From JAXMAO01 sp046350375 (lineage in GTDB: Bacteria; Planctomycetota; Phycisphaerae; UBA1845; UTPLA1), in the NCBI GenBank assembly GCA_046350375.1, contig JAXMAO010000011.1, positions 1 to 64,000 on the forward strand: a stretch of DNA of 64,000 bases, written 5' to 3'. The notes below the pieces were generated by a model. It did no database searches. It was not told where the DNA came from and saw nothing but the letters and a program-made list of their open reading frames with translations. Made by a program: the position numbers and the translations under genes. Shown piece after piece: positions 34,110 through 42,197 of the stretch (position 1 is its first letter; each line of letters starts with the position of its first letter).

Positions 34110-34784
34110 ATGTTGGCAGCCTTGCTCGGCAGAAAAATCGGCATGACCCGCGTCTTCGACAAGGACGGCGCCTCGGTGCCGGTGACCGTGGTCGAGGCCG
34201 GCCCGTGCACCGTGCTCCAGGTGCGCACCCAGGATCACGACGCCTACCACGCGATTCAGCTCGGCTTCGCGGACACCAAGCCGGGGCGCTGCACCCTGCC
34301 GGCGATCGGCCACGCCGCCAAGGCCGGGGCGACGCCGAAGGCGTTCGTGCGCGAGGTGCGGCTGTCGGAGCCGGCTGAGGTCAAGGCGGGCGAGGTGCTG
34401 AACGTCGAGCGGTTTGAAGGGGTCACGCGGGTCGACGTGATCGGCACGACGCGCGGCTTCGGCTTCCAGGGCGTCATGAAGCGCTACCACTTCGGCGGTC
34501 AGCCCGGCAGCCACGGCACCGAGCGCAAGCACCGCTCGCCCGGCTCGATCGGCGGCATGGCCGGTGATCGCGGGCGCGGCCGGTCGGTCAAGCGCGGCAA
34601 GAAGATGCCCGGCCACATGGGTCACAACCAGCGCACCGGCCGGAACCAGCGGGTGATGGCGATCGACAAGGACAAGAACATTCTGTTGATCGAGGGGGCG
34701 GTGCCCGGTCCGCGGAACGGCTTCGTGCTGGTGCGCGAGTCGAAGAAGGCGATCGCGAAGGCCGCCAAGAAATCCAAGGGTTGA
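34110..34784 (+). CDS. rplC: 50S ribosomal protein L3
   Basis: L3 reaches the peptidyl-transferase centre and takes part in early 50S assembly. The 224-residue protein begins with LLGRKIGMTRVFD and has the family loop HFGGQPGSHGTERKHRSPGSIG and GHMGHNQRTGRNQ, which carries the Gln that is methylated in E. coli. The spacer after rpsJ is long (122 nt). The ATG at 34110 is taken; a GTG three codons earlier is possible and no strong Shine-Dalgarno sequence favours either. Confidence 0.96.
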   Translation: MLAALLGRKIGMTRVFDKDGASVPVTVVEAGPCTVLQVRTQDHDAYHAIQLGFADTKPGRCTLPAIGHAAKAGATPKAFVREVRLSEPAEVKAGEVLNVERFEGVTRVDVIGTTRGFGFQGVMKRYHFGGQPGSHGTERKHRSPGSIGGMAGDRGRGRSVKRGKKMPGHMGHNQRTGRNQRVMAIDKDKNILLIEGAVPGPRNGFVLVRESKKAIAKAAKKSKG

Positions 34785-34846
34785 TCCGAGGCTGAGGGAT
34801 TCGCTCGGCGGCGGGCCGGGCGATCGAAGCGACACGGTGAGCAGCC

Positions 34847-35491
34847 ATGATTGACGTTCCGGTGATGGACATGTCGGGCAAGCAGGTCGGGGTCGAGAAG
34901 GTCGACCCGGCCGCGCTGGGCGGCGAGGTGAACGCGCAGCTGCTGAAGCAGGCGGTGGTCGCCTATCGCGCCGCGCAGCGCCAGGGCACGGTGCGTCAGA
35001 AGACCCGCGCCGAGACCCACGGCGCGAATCGCAAGCTCTACCGTCAGAAGGGGACCGGCCGGGCGCGCGTCGGGCCGCAGCGTTCGCCCACGCGTCGCGG
35101 CGGCGGGCGGGCTTTCCCGCGCCGTCCGAACGACTTCCGCGTGCGTCTGCCGCGCACCATGCGCCGTGCCGCCCGCGACTCTGCGATTCTCGCCAAGATG
35201 CAAGCCGGTTCCACGCTCATCCTCGACCAGCTCAAACTCGACGAAGCCAAGACCAAGAAGATGTTCGCCGTGCTCAAGGCGCTGGGCGCCGCCGGCGGCT
35301 GCCTGATGGCCGTGCCGGCCGAGGATGCCGCCACGCACCGCGCCGGGCGGAACATTCCCACGCTGCTGCTCAAGGCGGTCGGCGACATCAATGCCCACGA
35401 CGTGCTCCGCAGCCGCAAGGTGGTCTTCGTGCGCGAGGCATTCCGCACGCTGATGAACCGGCCGGCGCGGGCCGCCAAGGGCCAGGGGTAA
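34847..35491 (+). CDS. rplD: 50S ribosomal protein L4
   Basis: L4 binds 23S rRNA and lines the exit tunnel; in E. coli it also represses its own operon. The 214-residue protein shows TRAETHGANRKLYRQKGTG, the tunnel loop (GRARVGPQRSPTRRGGGRAF) and NAHDVLRSRKVVFVREA near the C-terminus. No E. coli-like S10 leader is visible upstream, so autogenous control cannot be claimed. Stop and the next start are 5 nt apart. Confidence 0.97.
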   Translation: MIDVPVMDMSGKQVGVEKVDPAALGGEVNAQLLKQAVVAYRAAQRQGTVRQKTRAETHGANRKLYRQKGTGRARVGPQRSPTRRGGGRAFPRRPNDFRVRLPRTMRRAARDSAILAKMQAGSTLILDQLKLDEAKTKKMFAVLKALGAAGGCLMAVPAEDAATHRAGRNIPTLLLKAVGDINAHDVLRSRKVVFVREAFRTLMNRPARAAKGQG

Positions 35492-35496
35492 CCGCG

Positions 35497-35808
35497 ATGG
35501 ACATCTACTCGACGATCATCCGCCCGATGGTGACCGAGAAGAGCACCCACCAGTCGCAGAAGTCGCACGAGCCGACGCGCTCGCGCGAGGCGCGTGGCGG
35601 GAGCTACACCTTCGAGGTGCACGCGCTGGCCGACAAGAGCCACATCCAGGCGGCGGTGGAGCAGATTTACAACGTGCGGGTGGTGGACGTCCGCACGTCG
35701 ATCATGCCCGGCAAGAAGCGGCGCTATCGGCTGCGCTACGGGCAGACGTCGGAGACCAAGAAGGCGATCGTGGTGTTGCATCCGGATTCGCACATCGACC
35801 TGTTCTAG
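35497..35808 (+). CDS. rplW: 50S ribosomal protein L23
   Basis: L23 lies at the tunnel exit and docks SRP, trigger factor and SecYEG. The 103-residue protein has IIRPMVTEKSTHQSQ at the start and YTFEVHALADKSHIQAAVEQ with VRTSIMPGKKRR. A basic/polar insert of about 12-15 residues (HEPTRSREARGG) lies between the first helix and second strand compared with E. coli L23, which would extend near the tunnel exit. Only 5 nt separate it from rplD. Confidence 0.95.
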   Translation: MDIYSTIIRPMVTEKSTHQSQKSHEPTRSREARGGSYTFEVHALADKSHIQAAVEQIYNVRVVDVRTSIMPGKKRRYRLRYGQTSETKKAIVVLHPDSHIDLF

Positions 35809-35847
35809 CGGTCGGGTGAGTTTCGGAAGGAAGAGACGGGTACGGTC

Positions 35848-36717
35848 ATGGGCATCAAGATCTACAAGAAGACCTCGCCGGGCCGGCGCTTCAGCAGCGT
35901 CAACGACTTCGCCGAGCTGAGCGAGAAGGGGCGCGAGCCATGCAAGGCGCTGCTTCAGCCGCTCAAGAAGACCGGCGGCCGGAACAACCAGGGGTTTACC
36001 ACGTCGCGGTTCCGCGGCGGCGGGCACAAGCGGCTCTACCGCGTGATCGACTTCCGCCGCGACAAGGACGGCGTGGTCGGCCGGATCGAGTCGATCGAGT
36101 ATGACCCCAACCGCAACGTGTTCATCGCGCTGGTGAAGTACGCCGACGGCGAGCCGCGCTACATCCTGGCGCCCAAGGGGCTGCGGGTGGGCATGACGAT
36201 CGAGAGCGGCCTGTCGGTCGAGCCGAAGGTCGGCAACGCCATGCCGATGGGCAAGATTCCGGTCGGCCTGGATGTGCACAACGTCGAGATGATGCCCGGT
36301 CGGGGCGGGAAGCTGGTGCGCTCGGCCGGGCTGGCAGCGCGGCTGATGGCGCGCGAAGGCGACCTGGTGACGCTGCAGCTGCCGTCGGGCGAGTTGCGCA
36401 AGGTGCATGCCAACTGCCGCGCGACGATCGGCACGCTGGGCAACGAGGACTACATCAACATTCGCTGGGGCAAGGCGGGCCGGACGCGCTATCGCGGCCG
36501 GCGCCCGCATGTCCGCGGCGTGGCGATGAACCCGGTGGCCCATCCGCTGGGCGGCGGCGAGGGTCGCTCGGGCGGCGGTCGCCACCCGTGCAGCCCGACC
36601 GGCAAGCTGGCCAAGGGCGGGCGAACGCGCAATCCGCGCAAGAACTCGACGCGGCGGATCATCCGGCGGCGCGTCAGCCGGCGCTACGGGCTGGTGTCGC
36701 TGCGCGGGCGGAAGTAG
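35848..36717 (+). CDS. rplB: 50S ribosomal protein L2
   Basis: L2 is needed for subunit joining and peptidyl transfer. The 289-residue protein has the conserved tail NPVAHPLGGGEGRSGGGRHP, including the His linked to activity, and the RNA-binding region GRRPHVRGVAMNPV. The N-terminus (KIYKKTSPGRRFSSVNDFAELS) is slightly longer than in E. coli. ATG follows GGAAGGAAGAG. After it comes a 136-nt spacer with a short tandem repeat. Confidence 0.97.
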   Translation: MGIKIYKKTSPGRRFSSVNDFAELSEKGREPCKALLQPLKKTGGRNNQGFTTSRFRGGGHKRLYRVIDFRRDKDGVVGRIESIEYDPNRNVFIALVKYADGEPRYILAPKGLRVGMTIESGLSVEPKVGNAMPMGKIPVGLDVHNVEMMPGRGGKLVRSAGLAARLMAREGDLVTLQLPSGELRKVHANCRATIGTLGNEDYINIRWGKAGRTRYRGRRPHVRGVAMNPVAHPLGGGEGRSGGGRHPCSPTGKLAKGGRTRNPRKNSTRRIIRRRVSRRYGLVSLRGRK

Positions 36718-36749
36718 CCCGGCGCGGCGGACTGAGGCATGCGGGCCGC

Positions 36750-36791
36750 CGAATGTGCGGCGCGAGATGTGCGGCTTGAGATGTGCGGCGT
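36750..36791 (+). repeat. 14-bp direct repeat, three copies, in the rplB-rpsS spacer
   Basis: Three adjacent 14-nt units read CGAATGTGCGGCGC, GAGATGTGCGGCTT and GAGATGTGCGGCGT; the core ATGTGCGGC is exact in all three. A partial fourth unit (GAGGCG) follows. The block lies in the largest spacer between rplC and rpsD, about 60 nt before rpsS. Confidence 0.75.
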
Positions 36792-36853
36792 GAGGCGAGA
36801 CGAGTTTGAGGCCTGAGCCGGGCAACCGCCCGGGCGAAAGAGGACAGACGACC

Positions 36854-37147
36854 GTGGGACGCAGCCTGAAGAAAGGTCCGTTCGTCGATCCGAAGCTGTT
36901 TCGGAAGGTGATGAAGGTCATCGACGCCGGCGGTCGCGACTCGATCAAGACCTGGTCGCGGCGCTGCACGATCGTGCCGGAGTTCGTCGGGCGGACGTTC
37001 GACGTTCACAACGGCAAGACGTTTCACAAGGTGTTCGTGACCGAGGACATGGTGGGGCACAAGCTGGGCGAGTTCAGCCCGACGCGCGCGTTCCGCGGTC
37101 ACTCGGGCATCAAGAAGGAAGAGGCCGCGGCGGCGCCGGCCAGCTAG
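36854..37147 (+). CDS. rpsS: 30S ribosomal protein S19
   Basis: S19 forms part of the 30S head with S13 and touches the A-site tRNA. The 97-residue protein has GRSLKKGPFVDPKLF, SRRCTIVPEFVGRTFDVHNGK and GEFSPTRAFRGHSG. It begins with GTG preceded by GAGG at about 10 nt; the longer frame upstream lies in the repeat-bearing spacer and is not homologous. A short Ala-rich tail ends the protein. Confidence 0.96.
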   Translation: MGRSLKKGPFVDPKLFRKVMKVIDAGGRDSIKTWSRRCTIVPEFVGRTFDVHNGKTFHKVFVTEDMVGHKLGEFSPTRAFRGHSGIKKEEAAAAPAS

Positions 37148-37185
37148 GCGGCGATCGGGCGGTTTGAATCGGTCGGAGCAACAGC

Positions 37186-37539
37186 ATGGCCTGGACATCG
37201 ATACATCGATACGCCCGCATCAGCCCGAGCAAGGCGCGGCTGGTGACGGCGCTGATCGCCGGCCAGCCGGTCAACAAGGCGCTCGACCTGCTGCGGTTCA
37301 CGCCCAAGCGGGCGAGCGTGTTCGTCGAGAAGGTGCTGCGGGCGGCGATGGCCGACGCCGACGAGCAGGAGGCGAACGTCAGCAAGCTGTTCGTGCACGT
37401 GGCGCGGGTCGATTCGGGCCCGCAGATCAAGCGGTTTCAGCCGAAGGATCGCGGGCGCGCCCACCCCATCCTGAAGCGGACGAGTCACATCGTGGTGACG
37501 GTCGACGAAGGGGCGCGGCCGAAAGGCGCGAGGAAGTAG
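37186..37539 (+). CDS. rplV: 50S ribosomal protein L22
   Basis: L22 reaches into the exit tunnel and is a site of macrolide-resistance mutations. The 117-residue protein shows the family pattern YARISPSKARLVTALIAGQPV, ALDLLRFTPKRASVFVEKVL and the tunnel loop region PKDRGRAHPILKRTSHIVV. The ATG at 37186 is preceded by a GGAGCAACAGC stretch. It is followed by rpsC after 5 nt. Confidence 0.95.
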   Translation: MAWTSIHRYARISPSKARLVTALIAGQPVNKALDLLRFTPKRASVFVEKVLRAAMADADEQEANVSKLFVHVARVDSGPQIKRFQPKDRGRAHPILKRTSHIVVTVDEGARPKGARK

Positions 37540-37544
37540 CCAGC

Positions 37545-38246
37545 ATGGGTCAGAAAGTTTCACCAATCGGGTTCCGCATCGGCGTCACCGAAGACTGGCG
37601 CTCGCGCTGGTATGCCCCCAAGCCGGCCTATGCCGAATTCCTCTCGGAGGATCTCAAGATCCGCCGCTCGGTGGAGCGCAAGCTGAACGAGTCGGCGCCC
37701 TATCCGGGCTGCGCGAAGGTGGAGATCGAGCGGACGCGGAACGAGGTGAAGCTGATCATCCACACCGCCCGGCCGGGCCTGGTGATCGGCCCGAAGGGGG
37801 CCGAGATCGACAAGCTGAAGGAAGAGATCGAGAACCTGATCGACCGCAAGGTGAACGTCAACATCGTCGAGATCAAGAACCCCGACATTTCGGCGCCGCT
37901 GGTGGCGCAGAGCATCGCCGACCAGCTGAAGAAGCGGGCCAGCTTCCGGCGCGTGATGAAGCAGAAGTGCGAGACGGCGTTGCAGGCCGGCGCCAAGGGA
38001 ATCAAGATCATCCTGAAAGGGCGTCTGGGCGGGTCGGAAATGGCCCGGGTCGAGACGCAGAAGATGGGGTCGATTCCGCTGCAGACGCTGCAGGCGCGGG
38101 TGGAGTACGGCTATGCCGTGGCGCGCACCACCTATGGCACGCTGGGCTGCCGGGTGTGGGTCTATCTGGGCCACTACGGCGAGGTGACGGCGGCCGAGGA
38201 AGGCGCCCCGGCGGGGCTGGTGGGTCAGCGGCGGCGGCGGCTGTAA
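37545..38246 (+). CDS. rpsC: 30S ribosomal protein S3
   Basis: S3 surrounds the mRNA entry tunnel and has helicase activity with S4 and S5. The 233-residue protein starts MGQKVSPIGFRIGVTEDW, has the KH-domain GxxG-type segment PGLVIGPKGAEIDKL and ends with TTYGTLGCRVWVYLG and a basic RRRRL tail. The start is the first ATG of the homologous part; the frame extends far upstream into rplV but only as a shadow. Confidence 0.97.
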   Translation: MGQKVSPIGFRIGVTEDWRSRWYAPKPAYAEFLSEDLKIRRSVERKLNESAPYPGCAKVEIERTRNEVKLIIHTARPGLVIGPKGAEIDKLKEEIENLIDRKVNVNIVEIKNPDISAPLVAQSIADQLKKRASFRRVMKQKCETALQAGAKGIKIILKGRLGGSEMARVETQKMGSIPLQTLQARVEYGYAVARTTYGTLGCRVWVYLGHYGEVTAAEEGAPAGLVGQRRRRL

Positions 38247-38273
38247 TTTCGCAGGGACCTGGGAGCGATCGCC

Positions 38274-38693
38274 ATGGCGATGATGCCGGCACGAGTGAAG
38301 TATCGCAAGCACCAGCGCGGGCGCATCCGCGGCGTGGCGACGCGCGGCAACTACGTGGCGTTCGGCGACTTCGGATTGCAGTCGCTGGAACCCGGCTGGG
38401 TGACGGCGCGGCAGATCGAGGCCGGCCGCGTGGCGCTGACGCACTTTCTGCAGCGCGAAGGACGCGTGCTGGTGCGGCTGTTTCCGCACAAGAGCGTGTC
38501 CGGCAAGCCGCTGGAGGTGCGGATGGGCAGCGGCAAAGGCGAGCCGGAGTTCTGGACGTCGGTGGTCAAGCCGGGCACGGTGATGTTCGAGGTCGGCGGC
38601 GTGGCCGAGGATGTGGCGCGGATGGCGCTGCAGCGCGTCGCCCACAAGATGCCGGTGCGCTGCCGCTTTGTGAAGCGGCGCCACGCGCTGTAG
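38274..38693 (+). CDS. rplP: 50S ribosomal protein L16
   Basis: L16 helps place tRNA in the A site of the 50S subunit. The 139-residue protein begins MPARVKYRKHQRGRIRG and has GWVTARQIEAGRVALTHFLQR, RLFPHKSVSGKPLEVRMGSGKG and a final PVRCRFVKRR. ATG at 38274 and ATG at 38280 are both possible; family length fits either. Confidence 0.96.
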   Translation: MAMMPARVKYRKHQRGRIRGVATRGNYVAFGDFGLQSLEPGWVTARQIEAGRVALTHFLQREGRVLVRLFPHKSVSGKPLEVRMGSGKGEPEFWTSVVKPGTVMFEVGGVAEDVARMALQRVAHKMPVRCRFVKRRHAL

Positions 38694-38714
38694 CGCGGCC
38701 GACAGGAGCGAGCG

Positions 38715-39080
38715 ATGAAGGCGTCCGAGATTCGCGAGATGAAGGTCGAGGACCTGCAGCACGAACTGGTGCGGCTGGAGCGCCACCTGTTCGACCTGCG
38801 GGCCCAGGCTGTGACCGAGAAACTGGCCGACCCGACCCAGCTCGGCAAGACGCGGCGCGACATCGCCCGCATCCTGACGCAGATTCGGCAGCGCGAGATC
38901 GCCGGCGGGGCGCCGATCGCGCTGGCGCGGGCGGGGCGTCCGGCGGTCATGCCGGCCAAGGCGCAGCCGGACCGTCCGGCCGCCAAGGCTTCGCCGGCCA
39001 AGGCGAGCGCGAAGTCGGCGGAAAAGAAAGATGCCAAGCCGGCCGCGAAGGCCGCCGGGGGCAAGGCCAAGAAGAAGTAG
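38715..39080 (+). CDS. rpmC: 50S ribosomal protein L29 with Lys/Ala-rich extension
   Basis: L29 lies beside L23 at the tunnel exit. The first 65 residues are normal (MKASEIREMKVEDLQHEL, then LFDLRAQAVTEKLADPTQLGKTRRDIARI). The remaining 55 or so residues form a Lys/Ala/Pro-rich tail (for example PAKASAKSAEKKDAKPAAKA), making the protein nearly twice the usual 63-70 residues. The tail is probably disordered and could touch rRNA or the membrane-targeting machinery at the exit site. AGGAG precedes the ATG. Confidence 0.93.
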   Translation: MKASEIREMKVEDLQHELVRLERHLFDLRAQAVTEKLADPTQLGKTRRDIARILTQIRQREIAGGAPIALARAGRPAVMPAKAQPDRPAAKASPAKASAKSAEKKDAKPAAKAAGGKAKKK

Positions 39081-39165
39081 GCGGAACGGTCGGACGGCCG
39101 ACGAACCGGCCGCGGCGGGATGCAGAGTCGTGGCCCGGAGTCGGGCCCGTGAGAGCAGGTGACGG

Positions 39166-39504
39166 ATGAGTGGTTCGAAGACGATGAGCAGCCCGGCGGC
39201 GGCCGGCGCCGCGCCTGCGGCGGGCAGGGCGGCGACGCCCGCGGCCGCGCGGTCTGAGCGGCGCGTGGTGATCGGCATGGTCGAGTCGGACGTGCGGGAC
39301 AAGACGATCACCGTGCGGCTGGACCGGCTGGTGAAGATGCCGAAGTACGGCAAGTTTCTGAAGCGGCGCACCGTGGTGCATGCCCACGACGAGAAGAACG
39401 AGGCCAAGGTCGGCGATCAGGTGCGGGTGATGGAGTGTCGGCCGATCAGCAAGACCAAGACGTGGCGGCTGATCCAGATCGTGTCGCGCGGCGGCAAGGA
39501 GTGA
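39166..39504 (+). CDS. rpsQ: 30S ribosomal protein S17 with Ala-rich N-terminal extension
   Basis: S17 binds 16S rRNA early in 30S assembly. The core (about 29-112) has RVVIGMVESDVRDKTITVRLDR and KYGKFLKRRTVVHAHDEKN with VRVMECRPISKTKTWRLI. It is preceded by about 28 Ala/Gly/Ser-rich residues that E. coli S17 lacks. An internal start near the core is possible (ATG at 39184 or 39280) but none has a better Shine-Dalgarno sequence, so the long form is listed. Confidence 0.92.
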   Translation: MSGSKTMSSPAAAGAAPAAGRAATPAAARSERRVVIGMVESDVRDKTITVRLDRLVKMPKYGKFLKRRTVVHAHDEKNEAKVGDQVRVMECRPISKTKTWRLIQIVSRGGKE

Positions 39505-39511
39505 ACGGGCG

Positions 39512-39925
39512 ATGCTCCAGGCGGAAGCTGAACTCGACGTAGCGGACAACACGGGCGCCAAGGTGGTGCAGGTGATCCGCGTGCTGCGCGGCTCGACGGG
39601 GCGCGGCAAGTTCACGCGGCGGATGGCGACGGTGGGCGACGTGTTCATCGGCGCCGTCAAGAAGGCGCTGCCCAACAGCGAGTACTACGTGGGCAGCAAC
39701 CGGAAGGAGCGCGGCACGCGCCGCAAGGTGCGCTGCGTGGTGGTGCGGACGGCGTCGCCGGTTCGCCGGCCCGACGGCAGCTACGTGCGGTTCGACCGCA
39801 GCGCCGCGGTGCTGATCGATCCGGAGGGCAATCCGCGCGGCACGCGCATTTTCGGGGCGGTGGCCCGCGAGCTGCGCGAGCGCGGCTTCATGAAGATTAT
39901 CTCCCTGGCGGCGGAAGTCGTTTAG
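39512..39925 (+). CDS. rplN: 50S ribosomal protein L14 with internal insertions
   Basis: L14 forms intersubunit bridge B8 and is the docking site of silencing factor RsfS. The 137-residue protein keeps DVADNTGAKVVQVIRVLRGS, VVVRTASPVRRPDGSYVRFD and GTRIFGAVARELRERGFMKI. Compared with the usual 122 residues it has two inserts: about 6 residues after RGSTGRG and about 9 in LPNSEYYVGSNRKERGTRRK. Both would lie on the loop side. Seven nt separate it from rpsQ. Confidence 0.95.
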   Translation: MLQAEAELDVADNTGAKVVQVIRVLRGSTGRGKFTRRMATVGDVFIGAVKKALPNSEYYVGSNRKERGTRRKVRCVVVRTASPVRRPDGSYVRFDRSAAVLIDPEGNPRGTRIFGAVARELRERGFMKIISLAAEVV

Positions 39926-39961
39926 GCAGGCGGGCAGGCAAGCAGACAAGGCGGACAAGCG

Positions 39962-40312
39962 ATGGCGGCCAAGGTCAAGGCAAACGACATGGTGATGGTG
40001 ATCAGCGGCGATCACCGCGGCGAGACGGGCAAGGTGCTGCGCGTCGATCCGACGCGCGGCGTGGTGTTCGTCGAGGGCGTGAACCTGGTCTACCGGCATC
40101 TGCGCCCCAGCCGGCGAAACCCGCAGGGCGGGCGTATCCGCAAGGAGGCGCCGCTGCACGTGTCGAACGTGCTGCCGGTGGACCCGAAGTCTGGCAAGCC
40201 GGGGCGGATTCGGTTCGTGGTCGATCGCGACGCGGCTGGCCACGTGACGTCGAAGAAACGGGTGACGCGCAGCGGCACGGTGTTGAGCGAGGTCGCCGGC
40301 AAGCAGGGCTGA
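39962..40312 (+). CDS. rplX: 50S ribosomal protein L24
   Basis: L24 starts 50S assembly and lies at the tunnel exit. The 116-residue protein has the KOW motif VMVISGDHRGETGKVLRVDP and VEGVNLVYRHLRPSRRNPQGG with HVSNVLPVDPKSGKPGRI. The 36-nt spacer before it has short GGCAGGC/GGCAAGC near-repeats of no clear meaning. Confidence 0.95.
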   Translation: MAAKVKANDMVMVISGDHRGETGKVLRVDPTRGVVFVEGVNLVYRHLRPSRRNPQGGRIRKEAPLHVSNVLPVDPKSGKPGRIRFVVDRDAAGHVTSKKRVTRSGTVLSEVAGKQG

Positions 40313-40340
40313 CGGTCGCGGCAGCAGAGAGGCATGAGCC

Positions 40341-40880
40341 ATGGCACGGCTGATGGACAAGTACAAAGGCGAGGTAATGCCGGCGCTGCAGCGCGAGCTG
40401 GGGCGTCCGAACCCCATGAGCATTCCGCGGATCGAGAAGATCGTGGTCTCGATGGGGCTGGGCAAGGCGGTCGCGGAGCGGCCGCGGCTGGAGGCGGCCC
40501 GCAAGGAGCTGGCGGCCATCACCGGGCAGCTGCCGATCGTCTGCAAGGCCAAGAAGAGCGTTTCGAACTTCAAGGTGCGCCAGGGGCAGGACACCGGGCT
40601 GAAGGTGACCTTGCGGGGCCACCGGATGTACGAGTTTCTGGATCGGCTGATCAGCGTGGCGATCCCGCGCGTGCGCGACTTCCGCGGGCTGGACCCGCGC
40701 GGCTTCGACGGGCGCGGCAACTTTAACATGGGGCTGACCGAGCAGACGGTGTTCCCCGAAGTGGACGCCGACAAGGTGCAGTTCCAGCAGGGGATGAACA
40801 TTACGTTTGTCACGTCGGCGCGGACCGACAAGGAAAGTTTCGCGCTGCTGCGGCAGATGGGCATGCCGTTCCGCCAGTAG
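40341..40880 (+). CDS. rplE: 50S ribosomal protein L5
   Basis: L5 binds 5S rRNA and forms a bridge to S13. The 179-residue length is that of E. coli L5. Seen are NPMSIPRIEKIVVSMGLG near the N-terminus, ITGQLPIVCKAKKSVSNFKVR, the VTLRGHRMYEFLDRLISVAIP stretch split by normal loops, RDFRGLDPRGFDGRGNFNMG and MNITFVTSARTDKE at the end. ATG follows AGAGAGG. Confidence 0.97.
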   Translation: MARLMDKYKGEVMPALQRELGRPNPMSIPRIEKIVVSMGLGKAVAERPRLEAARKELAAITGQLPIVCKAKKSVSNFKVRQGQDTGLKVTLRGHRMYEFLDRLISVAIPRVRDFRGLDPRGFDGRGNFNMGLTEQTVFPEVDADKVQFQQGMNITFVTSARTDKESFALLRQMGMPFRQ

Positions 40881-40911
40881 CCGGCGCGGCGAAAGAGCGA
40901 AGGAAGGGCCA

Positions 40912-41097
40912 ATGGCTCGGAAGTGCTGGGTGTTGAAGAGCGCACGCAAGCCGAAGTTTTCGGCGCGCGGCTACACGCGCTGCTCGCAGTGCGGTCGAAC
41001 GCGGGCCGTCTATCGCAAGTTTCGACTGTGCCGGATCTGTTTTCGCAACCTGGCCAGCTCGGGAATGATTCCGGGCGTGCGCAAGGCAAGCTGGTGA
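40912..41097 (+). CDS. rpsN: 30S ribosomal protein S14, zinc-binding type
   Basis: The 61-residue S14 is of the short C+ type with a zinc site at Cys24, Cys27, Cys40 and Cys43 (CSQC...CRIC). It lies in the 30S head. It ends with the typical SGMIPGVRKASW. The ATG at 40912 is preceded by GAAGGAAGGG. The frame continues upstream into rplE but only as a shadow. A C+ S14 here fits with the zinc-bearing S4 and L36 of this operon. Confidence 0.96.
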   Translation: MARKCWVLKSARKPKFSARGYTRCSQCGRTRAVYRKFRLCRICFRNLASSGMIPGVRKASW

Positions 41098-41142
41098 GCC
41101 CGCGGCCCGGCGGGAGCAACGACCGCATGAGGACGAACGACG

Positions 41143-41538
41143 ATGTGGAGTGACCCGATCGCAGACCTGCTGACCCGCATTCGCAACGCGGCGCGCATCC
41201 GCGCCAAGGAAGTGCGCGCGCCCAAGAGCCGGCTCGGCCTGAACATCTGCCAGGTGCTCAAGGCCGAAGGCTACCTCGGCGACGTCGACACGATTGACGA
41301 CGGCAAGCAGGGGCTGCTGCGCATCCAGATGAAATACGGTCCGCACGGCGAGCAGATTTTCAACAGCCTGCGGCGCGTCTCGACCCCCGGGCGGCGCGTT
41401 TACCGGGCGGTCGGCAAGCTGCCGCGCGTCCAGAACGGCATGGGCGTCGCCGTGGTGTCGACCAATCGCGGCGTGCTGAGCGATCGGCAATGTCGCAGCC
41501 AGCGCGTCGGCGGAGAGGTGATCTGCACGATCGTGTAG
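41143..41538 (+). CDS. rpsH: 30S ribosomal protein S8
   Basis: S8 organises the central domain of 16S rRNA and in E. coli represses the spc operon. The 131-residue protein starts DPIADLLTRIRNAARIRA and ends with GVAVVSTNRGVLSDRQC and GGEVICTIV, the usual C-terminal pattern. ATG at 41143 follows GAGGACGAACG at loose spacing. Confidence 0.96.
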   Translation: MWSDPIADLLTRIRNAARIRAKEVRAPKSRLGLNICQVLKAEGYLGDVDTIDDGKQGLLRIQMKYGPHGEQIFNSLRRVSTPGRRVYRAVGKLPRVQNGMGVAVVSTNRGVLSDRQCRSQRVGGEVICTIV

Positions 41539-41583
41539 CCGCCGACAGGCGGGCCGGCACGACCGGCGAGTGAGGGTGTTGGT

Positions 41584-42168
41584 ATGTCGCGCATCGGCAA
41601 AAAACCCGTGGCCATCCCGTCCGGCGTCAAGGTGGCGCTGGCCGATCGCACGGTCAAGGTGAGCGGCCCGAAGGGCGAGCTCGCGTGGACCTTCGCGCCG
41701 AACGTGTCGGTCGAGGTCGATACCAAGGCCGCCGCCATCCGCGTGCTGCGGGCCGGCGACAGCCGGCAGGATCGCACGATGCACGGCACGACCCGGGCGC
41801 TGATCAACAACATGGTGACCGGCGTGACCACCGGCTACCGGCGGGCGATCGAGATCTACGGCACCGGCTACAGCTGCAAGGTCACCGGCAAGATGCTGGA
41901 GCTGACGCTGGGCTTTGCCCATCCGGTCTCGCTGCCGATTCCCGACCACTGCAAGATCGAGATCGAGGTGCCGGCCACCAAGGGCAACGAAACGCCGGCC
42001 AAGTTCGCGGTGACCGGCATCGACAAGCAGGTGGTGGGGCAGTTCTGCCGGATGATCAAGGACGTGCGGCCGCCCGAGCCGTATCTGGGCAAGGGCGTGC
42101 GGTTCGCCGGCGAGCAGATTCGCCGCAAGGCGGGCAAGGCGTTTGCGGGCGCCGGTGGAGCGGCCTAG
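41584..42168 (+). CDS. rplF: 50S ribosomal protein L6
   Basis: L6 lies near the sarcin-ricin loop and GTPase centre. The 194-residue protein has SRIGKKPVAIPSGVKV, HGTTRALINNMVTGVT, the RAIEIYGTGYSCKVTG linker and the second repeat GIDKQVVGQFCRMIKDVRPPEPYLGKG. It is a little longer than E. coli L6 (177), mainly through a Gly/Ala-rich C-terminus. Confidence 0.97.
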   Translation: MSRIGKKPVAIPSGVKVALADRTVKVSGPKGELAWTFAPNVSVEVDTKAAAIRVLRAGDSRQDRTMHGTTRALINNMVTGVTTGYRRAIEIYGTGYSCKVTGKMLELTLGFAHPVSLPIPDHCKIEIEVPATKGNETPAKFAVTGIDKQVVGQFCRMIKDVRPPEPYLGKGVRFAGEQIRRKAGKAFAGAGGAA

Positions 42169-42197
42169 TCCCCGCGATGGCAAGGGCGGAGTGAGCG

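Noticed and set aside
39926..39961. Near-repeats GGCAGGC/GGCAAGC/GACAAG before rplX
   Set aside because: Too short and irregular to call a repeat; may be purine-rich ribosome-binding context.
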